A DNA stretch of 64,000 bases from Clostridia bacterium (GTDB lineage Bacteria > Bacillota > Clostridia > Oscillospirales > Acutalibacteraceae): assembly GCA_017516445.1 (NCBI GenBank), contig JAFXCZ010000016.1, positions 1 to 64,000 of the forward strand. The letters are read 5' to 3'. Below the pieces are notes generated by a model. The model had not been told where the DNA came from and did no database searches. It saw only the letters and a list, made by a program, of their open reading frames with translations. Both the position numbers and the translations under genes were made by a program. Numbering within the stretch: position 1 is the stretch's first letter; each line of letters opens with the position of its first letter. Positions 1 to 7,753 of this stretch are shown in pieces.

Positions 1-1
1 A

Positions 2-397
2 AGAAAGAAATTTGCTAAAAGCGAATGGGTATTTACAGAACAGAATAATCCTCAAATTCCGATTCCACCTAAAAAAGCTTATCGCAAAATGAAAGAAATA
101 TTACAAAAAGCAGAACTACCGGATATTAGGTTTCACGACCTCCGCCATACATTTGCAACACAAGCTATTATAAGCGGAGTTGATGCCAAAACATTATCTG
201 GCATACTCGGTCATACAAAAGCAAGCTTCACACTCGATACCTACATACAAAAAAGCGGAAATAAACTTTTTGGTATAAACGTCTATGCTCAACAGGTAGC
301 GTCTCTAATAGCACTAATTTTTACAGTTGCTGCAATCATATATGTAACTGTATTTATTATCGGCAAAAAAGATGTTAAAGTAAGCGAAAAATTATAA
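2..397 (+). pseudogene. Tyrosine recombinase C-terminus fused to a membrane tail (5' end outside window)
   Basis: The reading frame is open from the window edge, so the start is not visible. The first part is the catalytic C-terminus of a phage or transposon integrase: HDLRHTFATQ carries the HxxR motif, LGH follows, and LDTYI holds the likely nucleophilic tyrosine. Directly after the tyrosine, integrase-like sequence stops and is replaced by about 40 residues with one strong hydrophobic segment (ASLIALIFTVAAIIYVTVFI) and a lysine-rich end, which looks like the C-terminal helix of an unrelated transporter. I infer a recombination scar: an integrase fragment joined in frame to the 3' end of a host membrane protein gene. 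The fusion may not be functional. The identity of the transporter is unknown. Confidence 0.6.
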
Positions 398-423
398 TAA
401 CATTATTTAAAAGGGTGTTAAAT

Positions 424-1698
424 ATGGAAAAATTAAAAGTTATATTAATTGGTGCAGGTAATAGAGGAACCAGATATACCGATGAAATGCAGAATCGTTC
501 GGATAAGTTTGAAGTTGTTGCAGTTGCTGAGCCTATAGAAAGCAGAAGGGATCATATAAAGAATAAACACAATATACCTGAAGAAATGTGTTTTAATGAT
601 TGGAAAGAATTATTGAAGCTTGGAAAGATTGCTGATATAGCAGTTGTTTCAACTATGGATAAAGAACATTTCGAGCCTGCAATGGCGGCAATAAATTTGA
701 AGTATAATCTTTTGTTGGAGAAGCCCATTGCCCCTACAGCTGAAGAGTGTAAAAACTTATCTGATGCTGCAAAACTCAATGGTGTAAAAGTTGTTGTGTG
801 TACGGTACTTAGATATACTCCATTATTTATAAGAATTAAGGAAATGCTCGATAACGGTAAAATTGGTGATGTTGTTTCAATAAATCACGAAGAGAATGTT
901 GGCAATGTTCATTATAGCCATAGTTATACAAGAGGCAATTGGGGTAACGAGGAAAGAAGCGCAAATATGCTTTTGGCAAAATCTTGTCATGATATTGATT
1001 TGTTGCAGTGGCTCTTAGGAAAGAAATGTGTAAATGTTCATTCTTTCGGCAGTTTATCGCATTTCACAAGAACTAATGCTCCGGATAAAACTCCTGATTA
1101 TTGCATAGAGGGATGTCGCTTAGGCGATACATGCCCATATAATGCAGTTAAACTTTATCTTGACGATAAGGATAATGAATGGTTCAGAACTACCTCAACA
1201 AGATTAGCAAATCCAACCGATGATGATGTTAAAAAAGCAATCACTGAGACGCAATATGGAAAATGTGTTTATAAGTGCGATAATGATGTTGTGGATCACC
1301 AAGTTGTTAATATGCTTTTTGAAGATAATATTACGGTTTCTTTCACAATGACGGCTTTTAACAAAGGCGGAAGAGCAATGCATATTATGGGTACTAAAGG
1401 CGAAATTCACGCCGTGTTAGGTGATGATAATGACACATATATTAAGATATATGATTTCGAAACAAAAACCGAGCAGAATATTGAATTGACAGGCAGTGAC
1501 GGTGTAACAGGCGGTCACGGTGGTGGTGATGGCGGTATAGTAGAAACACTGTATGATTATTTGCTTGGAGAGTATTCCGGCAAATCTGTGCCTGATATTG
1601 AAATCTCTTGCTATAATCATCTTTTAGTATTCGCTGCTGAAAAAGCAAGACTTGAAAACAGGGTTATCGAAATACAAGAATATATTTCAAATCTCTAA
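424..1698 (+). CDS. Gfo/Idh/MocA family NAD(P)-dependent oxidoreductase
   Basis: Predicted cytoplasmic sugar or cyclitol dehydrogenase of 424 residues. The N-terminal Rossmann fold starts with VILIGAGNRG (residues 5-14), and the family EKP motif lies in LLLEKPIAP near residue 100. The C-terminal alpha/beta domain contains several cysteines (CIEGCRLGDTC and CVYKC) typical of a longer subgroup of the family. The ATG at 424 is preferred over an upstream GTG at 415 because AAGGG lies 8 bases before it. It follows the broken membrane-protein end, so the original operon may have been a transporter plus this enzyme. Substrate unknown; dehydrogenation of a sugar or inositol hydroxyl is the family norm. 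Confidence 0.85.
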   Translation: MEKLKVILIGAGNRGTRYTDEMQNRSDKFEVVAVAEPIESRRDHIKNKHNIPEEMCFNDWKELLKLGKIADIAVVSTMDKEHFEPAMAAINLKYNLLLEKPIAPTAEECKNLSDAAKLNGVKVVVCTVLRYTPLFIRIKEMLDNGKIGDVVSINHEENVGNVHYSHSYTRGNWGNEERSANMLLAKSCHDIDLLQWLLGKKCVNVHSFGSLSHFTRTNAPDKTPDYCIEGCRLGDTCPYNAVKLYLDDKDNEWFRTTSTRLANPTDDDVKKAITETQYGKCVYKCDNDVVDHQVVNMLFEDNITVSFTMTAFNKGGRAMHIMGTKGEIHAVLGDDNDTYIKIYDFETKTEQNIELTGSDGVTGGHGGGDGGIVETLYDYLLGEYSGKSVPDIEISCYNHLLVFAAEKARLENRVIEIQEYISNL

Positions 1699-1763
1699 AT
1701 TAAGAATTGAATATTAATATTTAGTTTCTGTGCAAAATTTACACCGCATAAACCAAAGAATAA

Positions 1764-2395
1764 CTACTTGCGAATTTCCGCGTAATAATCTTCAAATTTA
1801 ATCTGTTCAGCAAGGGCTTTGTCTCTCAGTTCTGACGCAAAGCGTGACCATTCTTCAAACTGAGGAGTGGTCATTTTCTTTTTCATATACCGTGCATAAT
1901 GTGCCTTATATGCTCTATTGTAAGTCTGCCAAACAGGATCATTTTTACACTTGTCGTCATACCTTCTTCGAGAACCAACATCACGACATGTCTTGTCCGG
2001 TTCTTTCTTTAACGGTCGGTCACAGTAACTGAAATACTTACCGCCTTTGATTAAAAAGTACTTGCCGCAGTGTTTGCATTTGTTCGGTATGTGGTTTTTC
2101 TTAATACCGTTAAAGAAATCGTAAAAGAGAAAAGATTCTAAATTCGCAAACCTTATCTGTTCACACAAAATAGGTTTATTAAACTCTGTTTTTAAAACCT
2201 TATATCCGAAAGAAGAAATCTCACACTTAATTACAGAGAAATTTAGTGTGTCATTTTAGAAAACTCTTCAAATGCTTTTGCAATCTCTGTGTCAGACATA
2301 AATGCACTGTTTCGATGAAGATAATTCTCTATCGTTGGCAGTCTGCGGGACAGTTTCTTGTTTGGGAATTTGAAGTAGAAAAAGACGTTTTATAT
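1764..2395 (-). pseudogene. DUF6076-type protein, frameshifted and N-terminally truncated
   Basis: The continuous downstream part (about 1764-2255) ends in a zinc-finger-like region: CKHCGKYF followed by YCDRP and TCRDVG, then a basic helical tail. I associate this arrangement with DUF6076 proteins found on clostridial mobile elements. Reading the minus strand upstream of the in-frame stop at 2256-2258, a second frame (about 2232-2395) encodes RRLPTIENYLHRNSAF and AKAFEEF, which look like the preceding part of the same protein. The gene therefore carries a frameshift near 2255 and is cut near 2395, where unrelated sequence begins. Function of the family is unknown. Family name from memory, moderate certainty. 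Confidence 0.5.
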
Positions 2396-2536
2396 ACCAT
2401 CTATATAAAATCAAGGCAAAATGTGTCAAGAGGTGTTATCTCTAATAGGGCTATATATATTGATAATACCATTCCTTTTGTGGAACTTGAAGATTATGAT
2501 TTTCCCTATTCAAAGGATTGGAATTTAGCTGCATTA
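2396..2536 (+). other. Unidentified coding scrap fused in frame to the IS256 fragment
   Basis: This stretch is in the same plus-strand frame as the transposase core that follows, but it does not resemble an IS256 N-terminus. It encodes NVSRGVISNRAIYIDN and ELEDYDFPYSKDW, which look like part of some other protein, possibly a carbohydrate-related one. I could not identify it. It is most simply a gene fragment brought together with the insertion sequence by deletion or rearrangement. Confidence 0.3.
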
Positions 2537-3208
2537 GAGGTGTCAGATAGCCTTGTAAGTCGCATAACAGACAAGATATTAACCGTTGTAAAAGAATGGC
2601 AGCAACGCCCACTTGAAAACATATATGCAGTAGTGTTTATGGATGCAATCCATTACCATGTACGAAGCGAAGGTAGAATAGTAAAGAAAGCCGTGTATAT
2701 TGCAATTGGTGTAGATATGGACGGAAAGAAAGATGTTCTTGGTATGTATGTTAGAGATAATGAAAGTTCTAAATATTGGCTCACAATCCTGAATGGACTA
2801 AAAAACAGAGGTGTCGAAGATATTTTAATCACTTGTGTGGATGGTCTTGTAGGCTTTCCAGAAGCGATAACTGCGGTATATCCGAAAACCGAAATTCAAC
2901 AGTGCGTAATACATCAAATACGCAATGGTACAAAGTATGTTTCATACAAGGATATTAAGGCATTAATGGCGGATTTAAAGAGAGTTTATGGTGCCATTGA
3001 TGAGGAAACTGCACTATATGAGTTAGAGCAATTTGCAACCAAATGGGATTCCAAATATCCAAAAATTTCAGTTTCATGGAAGGCACATTGGCCGGAACTT
3101 TCAACCTACTTCAAGTATCCACAGTCGGTTAGAACACTAATTTATACCACTAATTCTATTGAAAATTTCAATAGACATTTACGAAAAGTAACCAAGAATA
3201 AGGCTGTT
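2537..3208 (+). mobile_element. IS256-family transposase core, truncated at both ends
   Basis: The protein from EVSDSLVSRITDK onward matches the catalytic core of IS256/MULE-type transposases. All three acidic residues are visible: the first in FMDAIHY (2642-2644), the second in CVDGL (2840-2842) and the third in TTNSIENFNR (3161-3163). The typical N-terminal DNA-binding part is missing. The C-terminus stops after LRKVTKNKAV, before the usual segment that follows it. At 3208 the match ends exactly where a fragment of an IS21-type istA begins on the other strand. No terminal inverted repeats are retained, so this is a dead internal fragment. The enclosing open frame runs from 2246 to 3250. Confidence 0.85.
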
Positions 3209-3943
3209 TTAGGTGCTCTTACTTTGCAAGGAATAATAGCAGTGCCATAATGCTCTAACATTTCACTGTATGCTTTATTAAGGGAGACCTCTGTTTTGCC
3301 GTGAGCGATAACACCTGTTTTTAAATTGTCGCACTGAAGAATACGGGTAACACCGCCAAAGTATTTAGAGGCATTTACATGAGCTGCTATCCAGCATCCC
3401 TGATTCATAGAGAAAAATGCTTCCACATAGGAATATCCGCTATACGGCAGAGATGACACAAAAAGATATGCTGTAATTGCTTCTCCCGTTACAGTATCGA
3501 TAACAGTTGCTGTGTCGCCCGCCCAGTCCACCTGCATTATTTTACCAGGCTTGTGATTCAAATGCATTGTTGCATTTGTTTTAATGGCGTAATCGCTGTA
3601 ATACTTGTTAAACTGCGTAGACTGATATGGTAATTCTCCGTTTTCACGGCATTTCTCACAATATTCAAGCCATAATCAGTGTAACACCACTTTTTTGCAG
3701 TTCTTTATGTACATATTCGTAGTCCGGCATTTTGTACATAGGCTTACTTTGAGTAGACGGATGCAATTTCTTAGACAATTCTTTGTCGGAAAGGCTTTCA
3801 GGCAATGTGTAAAAAAGTCCTACCTCTTCAGCTCGCCGAAGCACCGCAATTACTGTTGTTCTTGAACAGTCGCAGGCATCGGCTATTTGGGTTTTGTTGA
3901 GACCAAGGTTGTCTAGCCTCAGTATCTCTCGGTAATTGGTCAT
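3208..3943 (-). pseudogene. istA: IS21-family transposase IstA, frameshifted and truncated
   Basis: The first block (3665-3943) starts MTNYREILRLDNLGLNKTQI and carries the helix-turn-helix ADACDCSRTTVIAVLRRAEE. Near 3672 the frame breaks and continues in another frame as LWLEYCEKCRENGELPYQS. It then enters the DDE core, with QVDWAGDTA and LQCDNLKTG supplying the first two acidic residues, and YGTAIIPCKVRAPK. The sequence ends at 3208, precisely where the IS256 fragment ends. The last catalytic residue and the downstream istB ATPase gene are gone. The 22-bp repeat array upstream of the start (4054-4137) fits the left end of the same element. Inactive remnant. Confidence 0.85.
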
Positions 3944-4053
3944 ATTTTTGACCTCCTAATGAATATTTACACCGCTTTCGCAGTGCATATATCCATTATA
4001 CCTTCCCTCTGCTGTGCATTAAAGCGGATGTTACTGTTGCCTTAATTGCGTGG

Positions 4054-4137
4054 TGTTCAATTTCTGCGGTCGTACTGTTCAATTTTGACGGTCGCACTGT
4101 TCAACTTAAGCGGTCAAGGTGTTCAGTTTCTCGCGGA
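4054..4137. repeat. Four direct repeats at exact 22-bp period, left end of the IS21-type element
   Basis: Copies start at 4054, 4076, 4098 and 4120. Each reads TGTTCA, six variable bases, then GCGGTC or a one-base variant (ACGGTC); the last copy is degenerate (CGCGGA). IS21-family elements typically carry multiple repeated transposase-binding sites inside each terminus, and these lie 110-195 bases upstream of the istA start, on the correct side. The element tip is probably close to 4137. Confidence 0.75.
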
Positions 4138-4200
4138 ATACTCACCTTCTTCTGTATATGAACTTAACCTCTCGATATAAGAGCGATGGTATGGTAATTA

Positions 4201-4434
4201 TGTTGCAAACTATGAACTGATTTTTTAATAAGTATGTTGCAATAAGTGAACCATGCTTATTATAAGCAATAAAAAATAATTAATTTAATTTTGATGGTTA
4301 TGTAGCAAAGTTTGAACCATAATGTAATTTTCAAATTTTATTTTATATGCTAAAACTATGTTGCAAAAGTTGAACCTGTTAGCAATCCACTTTTTATTCC
4401 ACCTTCTAGAAGTGGTTGTTACAACAAATGAACC
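4201..4434. repeat. Second, different direct-repeat array resembling an orphan IS21-family end
   Basis: Five copies of an 18-bp unit, TGTTGCAAA, three variable bases, then TGAACC, start at 4201, 4235, 4301, 4359 and 4417; spacing is 34, 66, 58 and 58. A looser copy may lie near 4499. The flanking sequence is very AT rich and has no coding potential. The form (repeat with TGAAC core, same orientation, terminal clustering) resembles IS21-family ends but the consensus differs from the array at 4054-4137, so it would belong to another element whose genes are lost. 4435-4760 holds nothing else I can support beyond AT-rich inverted repeats. Confidence 0.55.
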
Positions 4435-4760
4435 ATAAAGATTGTGGCAGTATGAGTTAAAAGTTGGGGTGAAAGGAAAAGTAGGATTATTTGATTTGAT
4501 GGTTCAAAAGTTGGAACACGAATAAGATTATACCTGAACAAAAGAGCGAAAAAAGCATTCCGCAAAAACACTCTCCCCCTTATAGGTTAATTATTGTATT
4601 TATTTAATAATCGTTCTTTATAAGGGCTTAAGGCGACAGAACCTTACTTAAAATTAGAATTAACCCTTAATTTTGTTCATTTTTGCTTTATTTTCCGTTT
4701 AAAATGATTTTTCAATAATAATCTATAAAAATGATTGTCCGTTCGGGATGATTAGAGTTT

Positions 4761-4808
4761 GAGAGTCTTTTTGCGGCGAGTTATCGCTTTGATAGGACTC
4801 TCTTTTTT
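4761..4808 (+). terminator. Terminator-like hairpin
   Basis: GAGAGTC at 4761-4767 pairs with GACTCTC at 4796-4802 and is followed by a run of T. The loop is long (28 bases). There is no intact gene directly upstream, so it is probably left over from a lost element. Confidence 0.45.
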
Positions 4809-4966
4809 GCAGCAAAAAGTAACGATCAGTTGTCAGATAATTATCTTTTTACTATGACTTTATTGAGCGTTAAACTTTCAGTTATTTATGACAGAAAGAT
4901 TATTATCATTTTGAGGTTTACAAGAGGGGGAGCAATCTGAGCATATCGAACGGAAAGTTCGTATGC

Positions 4967-5191
4967 TCATTTCAAAATGAGAGTCATCCTATCATCTCGA
5001 AAAGACAGTCCATTTGTCATTTCAAAATGATAAAACAATCATCTCAAAATGACAGTTGCGCCCCTCATTTCAAAACGATAGTTTTGCCTAAAATTAATCT
5101 TCTATTAATCTATAAAAAATCTATGACTGTCATTTCAAAATGAGTGTCATATTGTCATTGCAAAAAGAAAATCATCGTCATTTAAAACCGA
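4967..5191. repeat. Eight near-palindromic 14-bp units at about 25-bp period
   Basis: Units match TCATTTCAAAATGA with up to five differences and start at 4967, 4992, 5017, 5039, 5065, 5130, 5155 and 5178, all in the same orientation. Spacing is 25, 25, 22, 26, 65, 25 and 23. Three copies (4967, 5017, 5130) are identical. A related reversed copy lies at about 4906-4916. The unit is itself an imperfect palindrome, so a dimeric protein on one helix face every two to two and a half turns is plausible. Candidates are an IS21-family end or iterons. No replication gene lies nearby. Confidence 0.6.
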
Positions 5192-5223
5192 CACTCATGT
5201 AAAATTTATTCCAATAAGAGCAG

Positions 5224-5256
5224 ACGGTCCGTGCCGAAAGGTGCGGACCGTTTAAG
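5224..5256 (+). terminator. Rho-independent terminator-like hairpin
   Basis: ACGGTCCG (5224-5231) pairs with CGGACCGT (5244-5251); the inner part closes on a GAAA tetraloop, and a T-rich tail follows. It marks the boundary between the repeat array and the recombinase module. Confidence 0.55.
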
Positions 5257-5620
5257 TTTTCTTGAAATGAAACATTAACCTTCCTTATATTTTACACGCG
5301 TCCAAGAGAAGAAAAACCTCTCACCGTTAATCTTTTCTTGAAATGCAGAAAAAACATTCCTCAAACTCATTATAAGATTTTCGTTTAAAAAGCATACCAC
5401 TCTGTTTGTGAGCGAAAATCTTTGATGCGGAACAAAGTCAGGGGAAATAGTTTTGTGTACCAAAATGTTTTTTCGCAGCAGGTGCAAGCTTAGCTGACTT
5501 AGCGAAAATATTTTCGTCAGCAAAACAGGCACAGGTAAACTGTAATAGCGCAGTGTGCCTAACTACATATCTTTTATTGATAACTAAAAATGATGAAGGA
5601 GAAATTCAAATTACAAAGAT
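5257..5620. other. Gap of about 360 bases without supported genes
   Basis: One minus-strand frame (5275-5532) is open but has no ribosome binding site, no recognisable domain and a composition unlike the neighbours, so I do not call it. A partial inverted repeat with GCGAAAATATTTTCGTC lies at about 5502-5518. Otherwise I see nothing I can name. Confidence 0.4.
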
Positions 5621-5728
5621 ATGAATAAAGAAATTTATGGACAAGAGCAACCTTGGATTCCGTGTTTTGTATTAAACCGCTCAAATTTTGTCCATAATTA
5701 TTTCAGAAAGGAAGGTAGCATACTTTGA
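5621..5728 (+). CDS. Possible 35-residue peptide overlapping the next start codon
   Basis: ATG at 5621 opens MNKEIYGQEQPWIPCF and ends at TGA 5726-5728, which overlaps the TTG start of the following gene as TTGA. That overlap suggests translational coupling. Against it, the nearest purine-rich site (AGGAGA at 5597-5602) is 18 bases from the ATG, which is too far for a good ribosome site. No homology recognised. Low confidence. Confidence 0.3.
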   Translation: MNKEIYGQEQPWIPCFVLNRSNFVHNYFRKEGSIL

Positions 5729-5910
5729 AATTTAAAGTTCGAATTTTTATGGGCGACAAGGAAATTACCCACGAGGAACTGAAGAACTATGTCATCAAAG
5801 GTAACAATACGATTGATCGTATTGTTAATAGCATTGTTGACAGAGCCATCGTTACGGAAGACGGCGAGGTAGTATTGCCTGAGCCTTCCCGTGACAAGAA
5901 TCCTGCCTAA
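5725..5910 (+). CDS. Small hypothetical protein of the recombinase module
   Basis: Encodes 61 residues starting from TTG at 5725, with GGAAGG 8-9 bases upstream. The sequence is hydrophilic, with a short beta-like start (KFKVRIFMGDKEI) and a helix (NTIDRIVNSIVDRAIV). There is no signal peptide or membrane segment. It lies between the hairpin at 5224 and the serine recombinase at 6063 in the same direction. It may be a small accessory protein carried with the recombinase cassette. No domain recognised. Confidence 0.55.
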   Translation: MKFKVRIFMGDKEITHEELKNYVIKGNNTIDRIVNSIVDRAIVTEDGEVVLPEPSRDKNPA

Positions 5911-5938
5911 GATTTAAGGCTTAACAATCGGAATCCAA

Positions 5939-6034
5939 CCGATGCAGCTTTGCATCGGGATACATAAAACAATTTCGACAAAATATGGCATTTTGTCAAT
6001 ACACCTTGTGTTTGGTGTAAAAGTATGCTACAAT
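5939..6034 (+). promoter_or_regulatory. Tandem palindromes and promoter of the serine recombinase
   Basis: Three inverted repeats follow each other: CCGATGC/GCATCGG (5939-5958), GACAAAAT/ATTTTGTC (5977-5997) and ACACC/GGTGT (6001-6018). The third overlaps a candidate -35 (TTGTGT, 6006-6011) that is 17 bases from TACAAT (6029-6034). This would allow the recombinase or a small regulator to repress the gene. Large serine recombinases also commonly have their attachment site next to the gene, so one palindrome could be part of att. Confidence 0.5.
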
Positions 6035-6062
6035 AATAAAAAAGATGAAAAGAGGTGTGCTA

Positions 6063-7619
6063 ATGGGTTGGCTTGAAAAGAACTTAAATTCAGATAAGTG
6101 GACAGAGATTTTATTTGATACCGATAAAATTGATACCGACAGTGACGGAAACTTTTTAATCAATGTTGCTTACCGCCGTGTTTCTACCGATAAGCAGGCA
6201 GAAGAAGGCTTCGGTTTGGATGTTCAGCGTAATGACATCATCCGATATTGTCAGTATAACAATGTTAATAACTGTGTACTCTTTACCGATGACGGTGTTA
6301 CCGGTACCACAATGGATCGTCCCGGTCTTAATCATTTTGTTGAGCTTGTGGACCGATTTAACCGTGGTGCTTCAAAAATTAAAATCAACTGCTTTATCGT
6401 GCCGAGGATTGACCGACTTTCCCGTTCACTGCTTGGCACACTTCAGTTCATCCAGGATTATATCGTTGACCGTAAGGATAGTAAAAACAGCCTCGTTAAC
6501 ACAAATACATACGACATTAACTTCGTAAGTATTGCTGAACCTTTTGTCAGCGTGGACAGAAACAATCCCACCTCAAAACTGATGTTGGTGTTGTTTGCCG
6601 GCCTTGCAGAGTATGACCGTGATCAAATTGTTTATAAAATGAAACGTGGTCGAGAGGAAAGGATAAAGTCGGGTAAGCCGATGGGTGGCGGTAATCAGCC
6701 CTATGGCTACAGATACAACCGAGAAACCGGAAACTATGATGTTGTCCCCGAAGAAAAGGAAAAGGTGCAAGAAATCTTTCGTTTGTATGTTGAGGAAAAG
6801 ATGCCGCCTGCAAAAATTTCTGATTTGCTGGGCTTCAAGGGTGAGCGTATTGTTGTGCAGATATTAAAACGTCGCACTTCACTCGGATATTTAGTCTATA
6901 AGGGCAAAGAGTACGCAGGCAATCACGAGCCGCTTATTGACGAAAAAATTTTTTATGAGGCACAAGAGGAGATGGAACGCCGCAGCATAACCTATGCACG
7001 TTCACAGTATCTTTTAAGCGGACTTTTGGTTTGTGGGGATTGCGGTGCCAAAATGCGCTATCAAAAATGGGGCAAGAGTGTAAAAATCGTCTGCTATTCT
7101 CAGCAAACCACAAAACAGTATCTTATAAAAGATCCCGATTGTAAGAATCTAAAATACTTTGCCGAGGACGTTGAAGAGGCGGTTGTGCAAGAATTGTTCC
7201 AGATGTCTTACCTTAATAATAAGAACACAAAGAAGACCATTTCACAGTTTGAGGTGTTGGATAACCTTAAATTGAAGATCCGCCGTAAGCAAGAAGAGAT
7301 TAAACGCCTTTATAACATTTACGCAGAAAAGGGTACTGAACAGCTTTTAGAGGTTATCAGTGAACGAGAGCAAGAAATCGACCGACTGCAAGAGGCGGTT
7401 GAAAACGAGAGCAAAAAATCCACTATTGCTATTAAGGTTGAACGTTCACGGGAACTTTTGCGTGACCTTCAAAAGTCTTGGGGCGTAATGAGCATTGAAG
7501 AAAAGAAACATGTGTGCGACCAGCTTATAGACAAGGTTATCATCAGCGGTGCTGACGGTGAACCGAGCATTATGGTTAAATTTAAACTGCAGGAATATCT
7601 TTTGGAAGGTAATAAGTAA
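6063..7619 (+). CDS. Large serine recombinase
   Basis: 518-residue site-specific recombinase that would integrate or excise a mobile element. The catalytic domain begins NVAYRRVSTDKQAEEGFG, with the nucleophilic serine at residue 41. It continues with the arginine-bearing IDRLSRS and with LAEYDRDQI, then the recombinase domain (GGGNQPYGYRYN). A zinc ribbon of type CGDCGAKM follows near residue 325, and a long charged coiled coil lies near the C-terminus (from about residue 400). Length and domain order fit the Tn4451/phiC31-type group. The ATG at 6063 is chosen over one at 6045 because AGAGGTG precedes it. It probably belonged to an integrative element; a terminator follows immediately. Confidence 0.9.
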   Translation: MGWLEKNLNSDKWTEILFDTDKIDTDSDGNFLINVAYRRVSTDKQAEEGFGLDVQRNDIIRYCQYNNVNNCVLFTDDGVTGTTMDRPGLNHFVELVDRFNRGASKIKINCFIVPRIDRLSRSLLGTLQFIQDYIVDRKDSKNSLVNTNTYDINFVSIAEPFVSVDRNNPTSKLMLVLFAGLAEYDRDQIVYKMKRGREERIKSGKPMGGGNQPYGYRYNRETGNYDVVPEEKEKVQEIFRLYVEEKMPPAKISDLLGFKGERIVVQILKRRTSLGYLVYKGKEYAGNHEPLIDEKIFYEAQEEMERRSITYARSQYLLSGLLVCGDCGAKMRYQKWGKSVKIVCYSQQTTKQYLIKDPDCKNLKYFAEDVEEAVVQELFQMSYLNNKNTKKTISQFEVLDNLKLKIRRKQEEIKRLYNIYAEKGTEQLLEVISEREQEIDRLQEAVENESKKSTIAIKVERSRELLRDLQKSWGVMSIEEKKHVCDQLIDKVIISGADGEPSIMVKFKLQEYLLEGNK

Positions 7620-7622
7620 TGA

Positions 7623-7664
7623 AATTAAGGACACAGTTTTATAATTGTGTCCTTAATTTTTTTG
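7623..7664 (+). terminator. Rho-independent terminator of the recombinase gene
   Basis: AATTAAGGACACA (7623-7635) pairs with TGTGTCCTTAATT (7646-7658), followed by seven T. Starts three bases after the recombinase stop codon. Confidence 0.85.
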
Positions 7665-7671
7665 AAGGCAC

Positions 7672-7733
7672 TTGATTTTTTGAAAATTACGATATATAAT
7701 ATTATCAAATCACGATTTAGTAAATCACGATTT
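7672..7733 (+). promoter_or_regulatory. Promoter with two operator repeats before the DUF234 ATPase gene
   Basis: TTGATT (7672-7677) and TATAAT (7695-7700) are 17 bases apart. Just downstream, AAATCACGATTT occurs twice, at 7707-7718 and 7722-7733, 15 bases apart. The repeat pair lies at the expected transcription start, so binding there would repress. AACGGAGG at 7739-7746 is the ribosome site for the ATG at 7754. Confidence 0.6.
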
Positions 7734-7753
7734 GAATCAACGGAGGTTTTGAT

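Noticed and set aside
4967..5191. CRISPR array
   Set aside because: Units are only 14 bases with 8-12-base gaps, too short for repeats and spacers; no cas genes.
5275..5532. 85-residue minus-strand frame
   Set aside because: No ribosome site, no domain, low-complexity hydrophobic/basic composition; probably a chance frame in AT-rich DNA.
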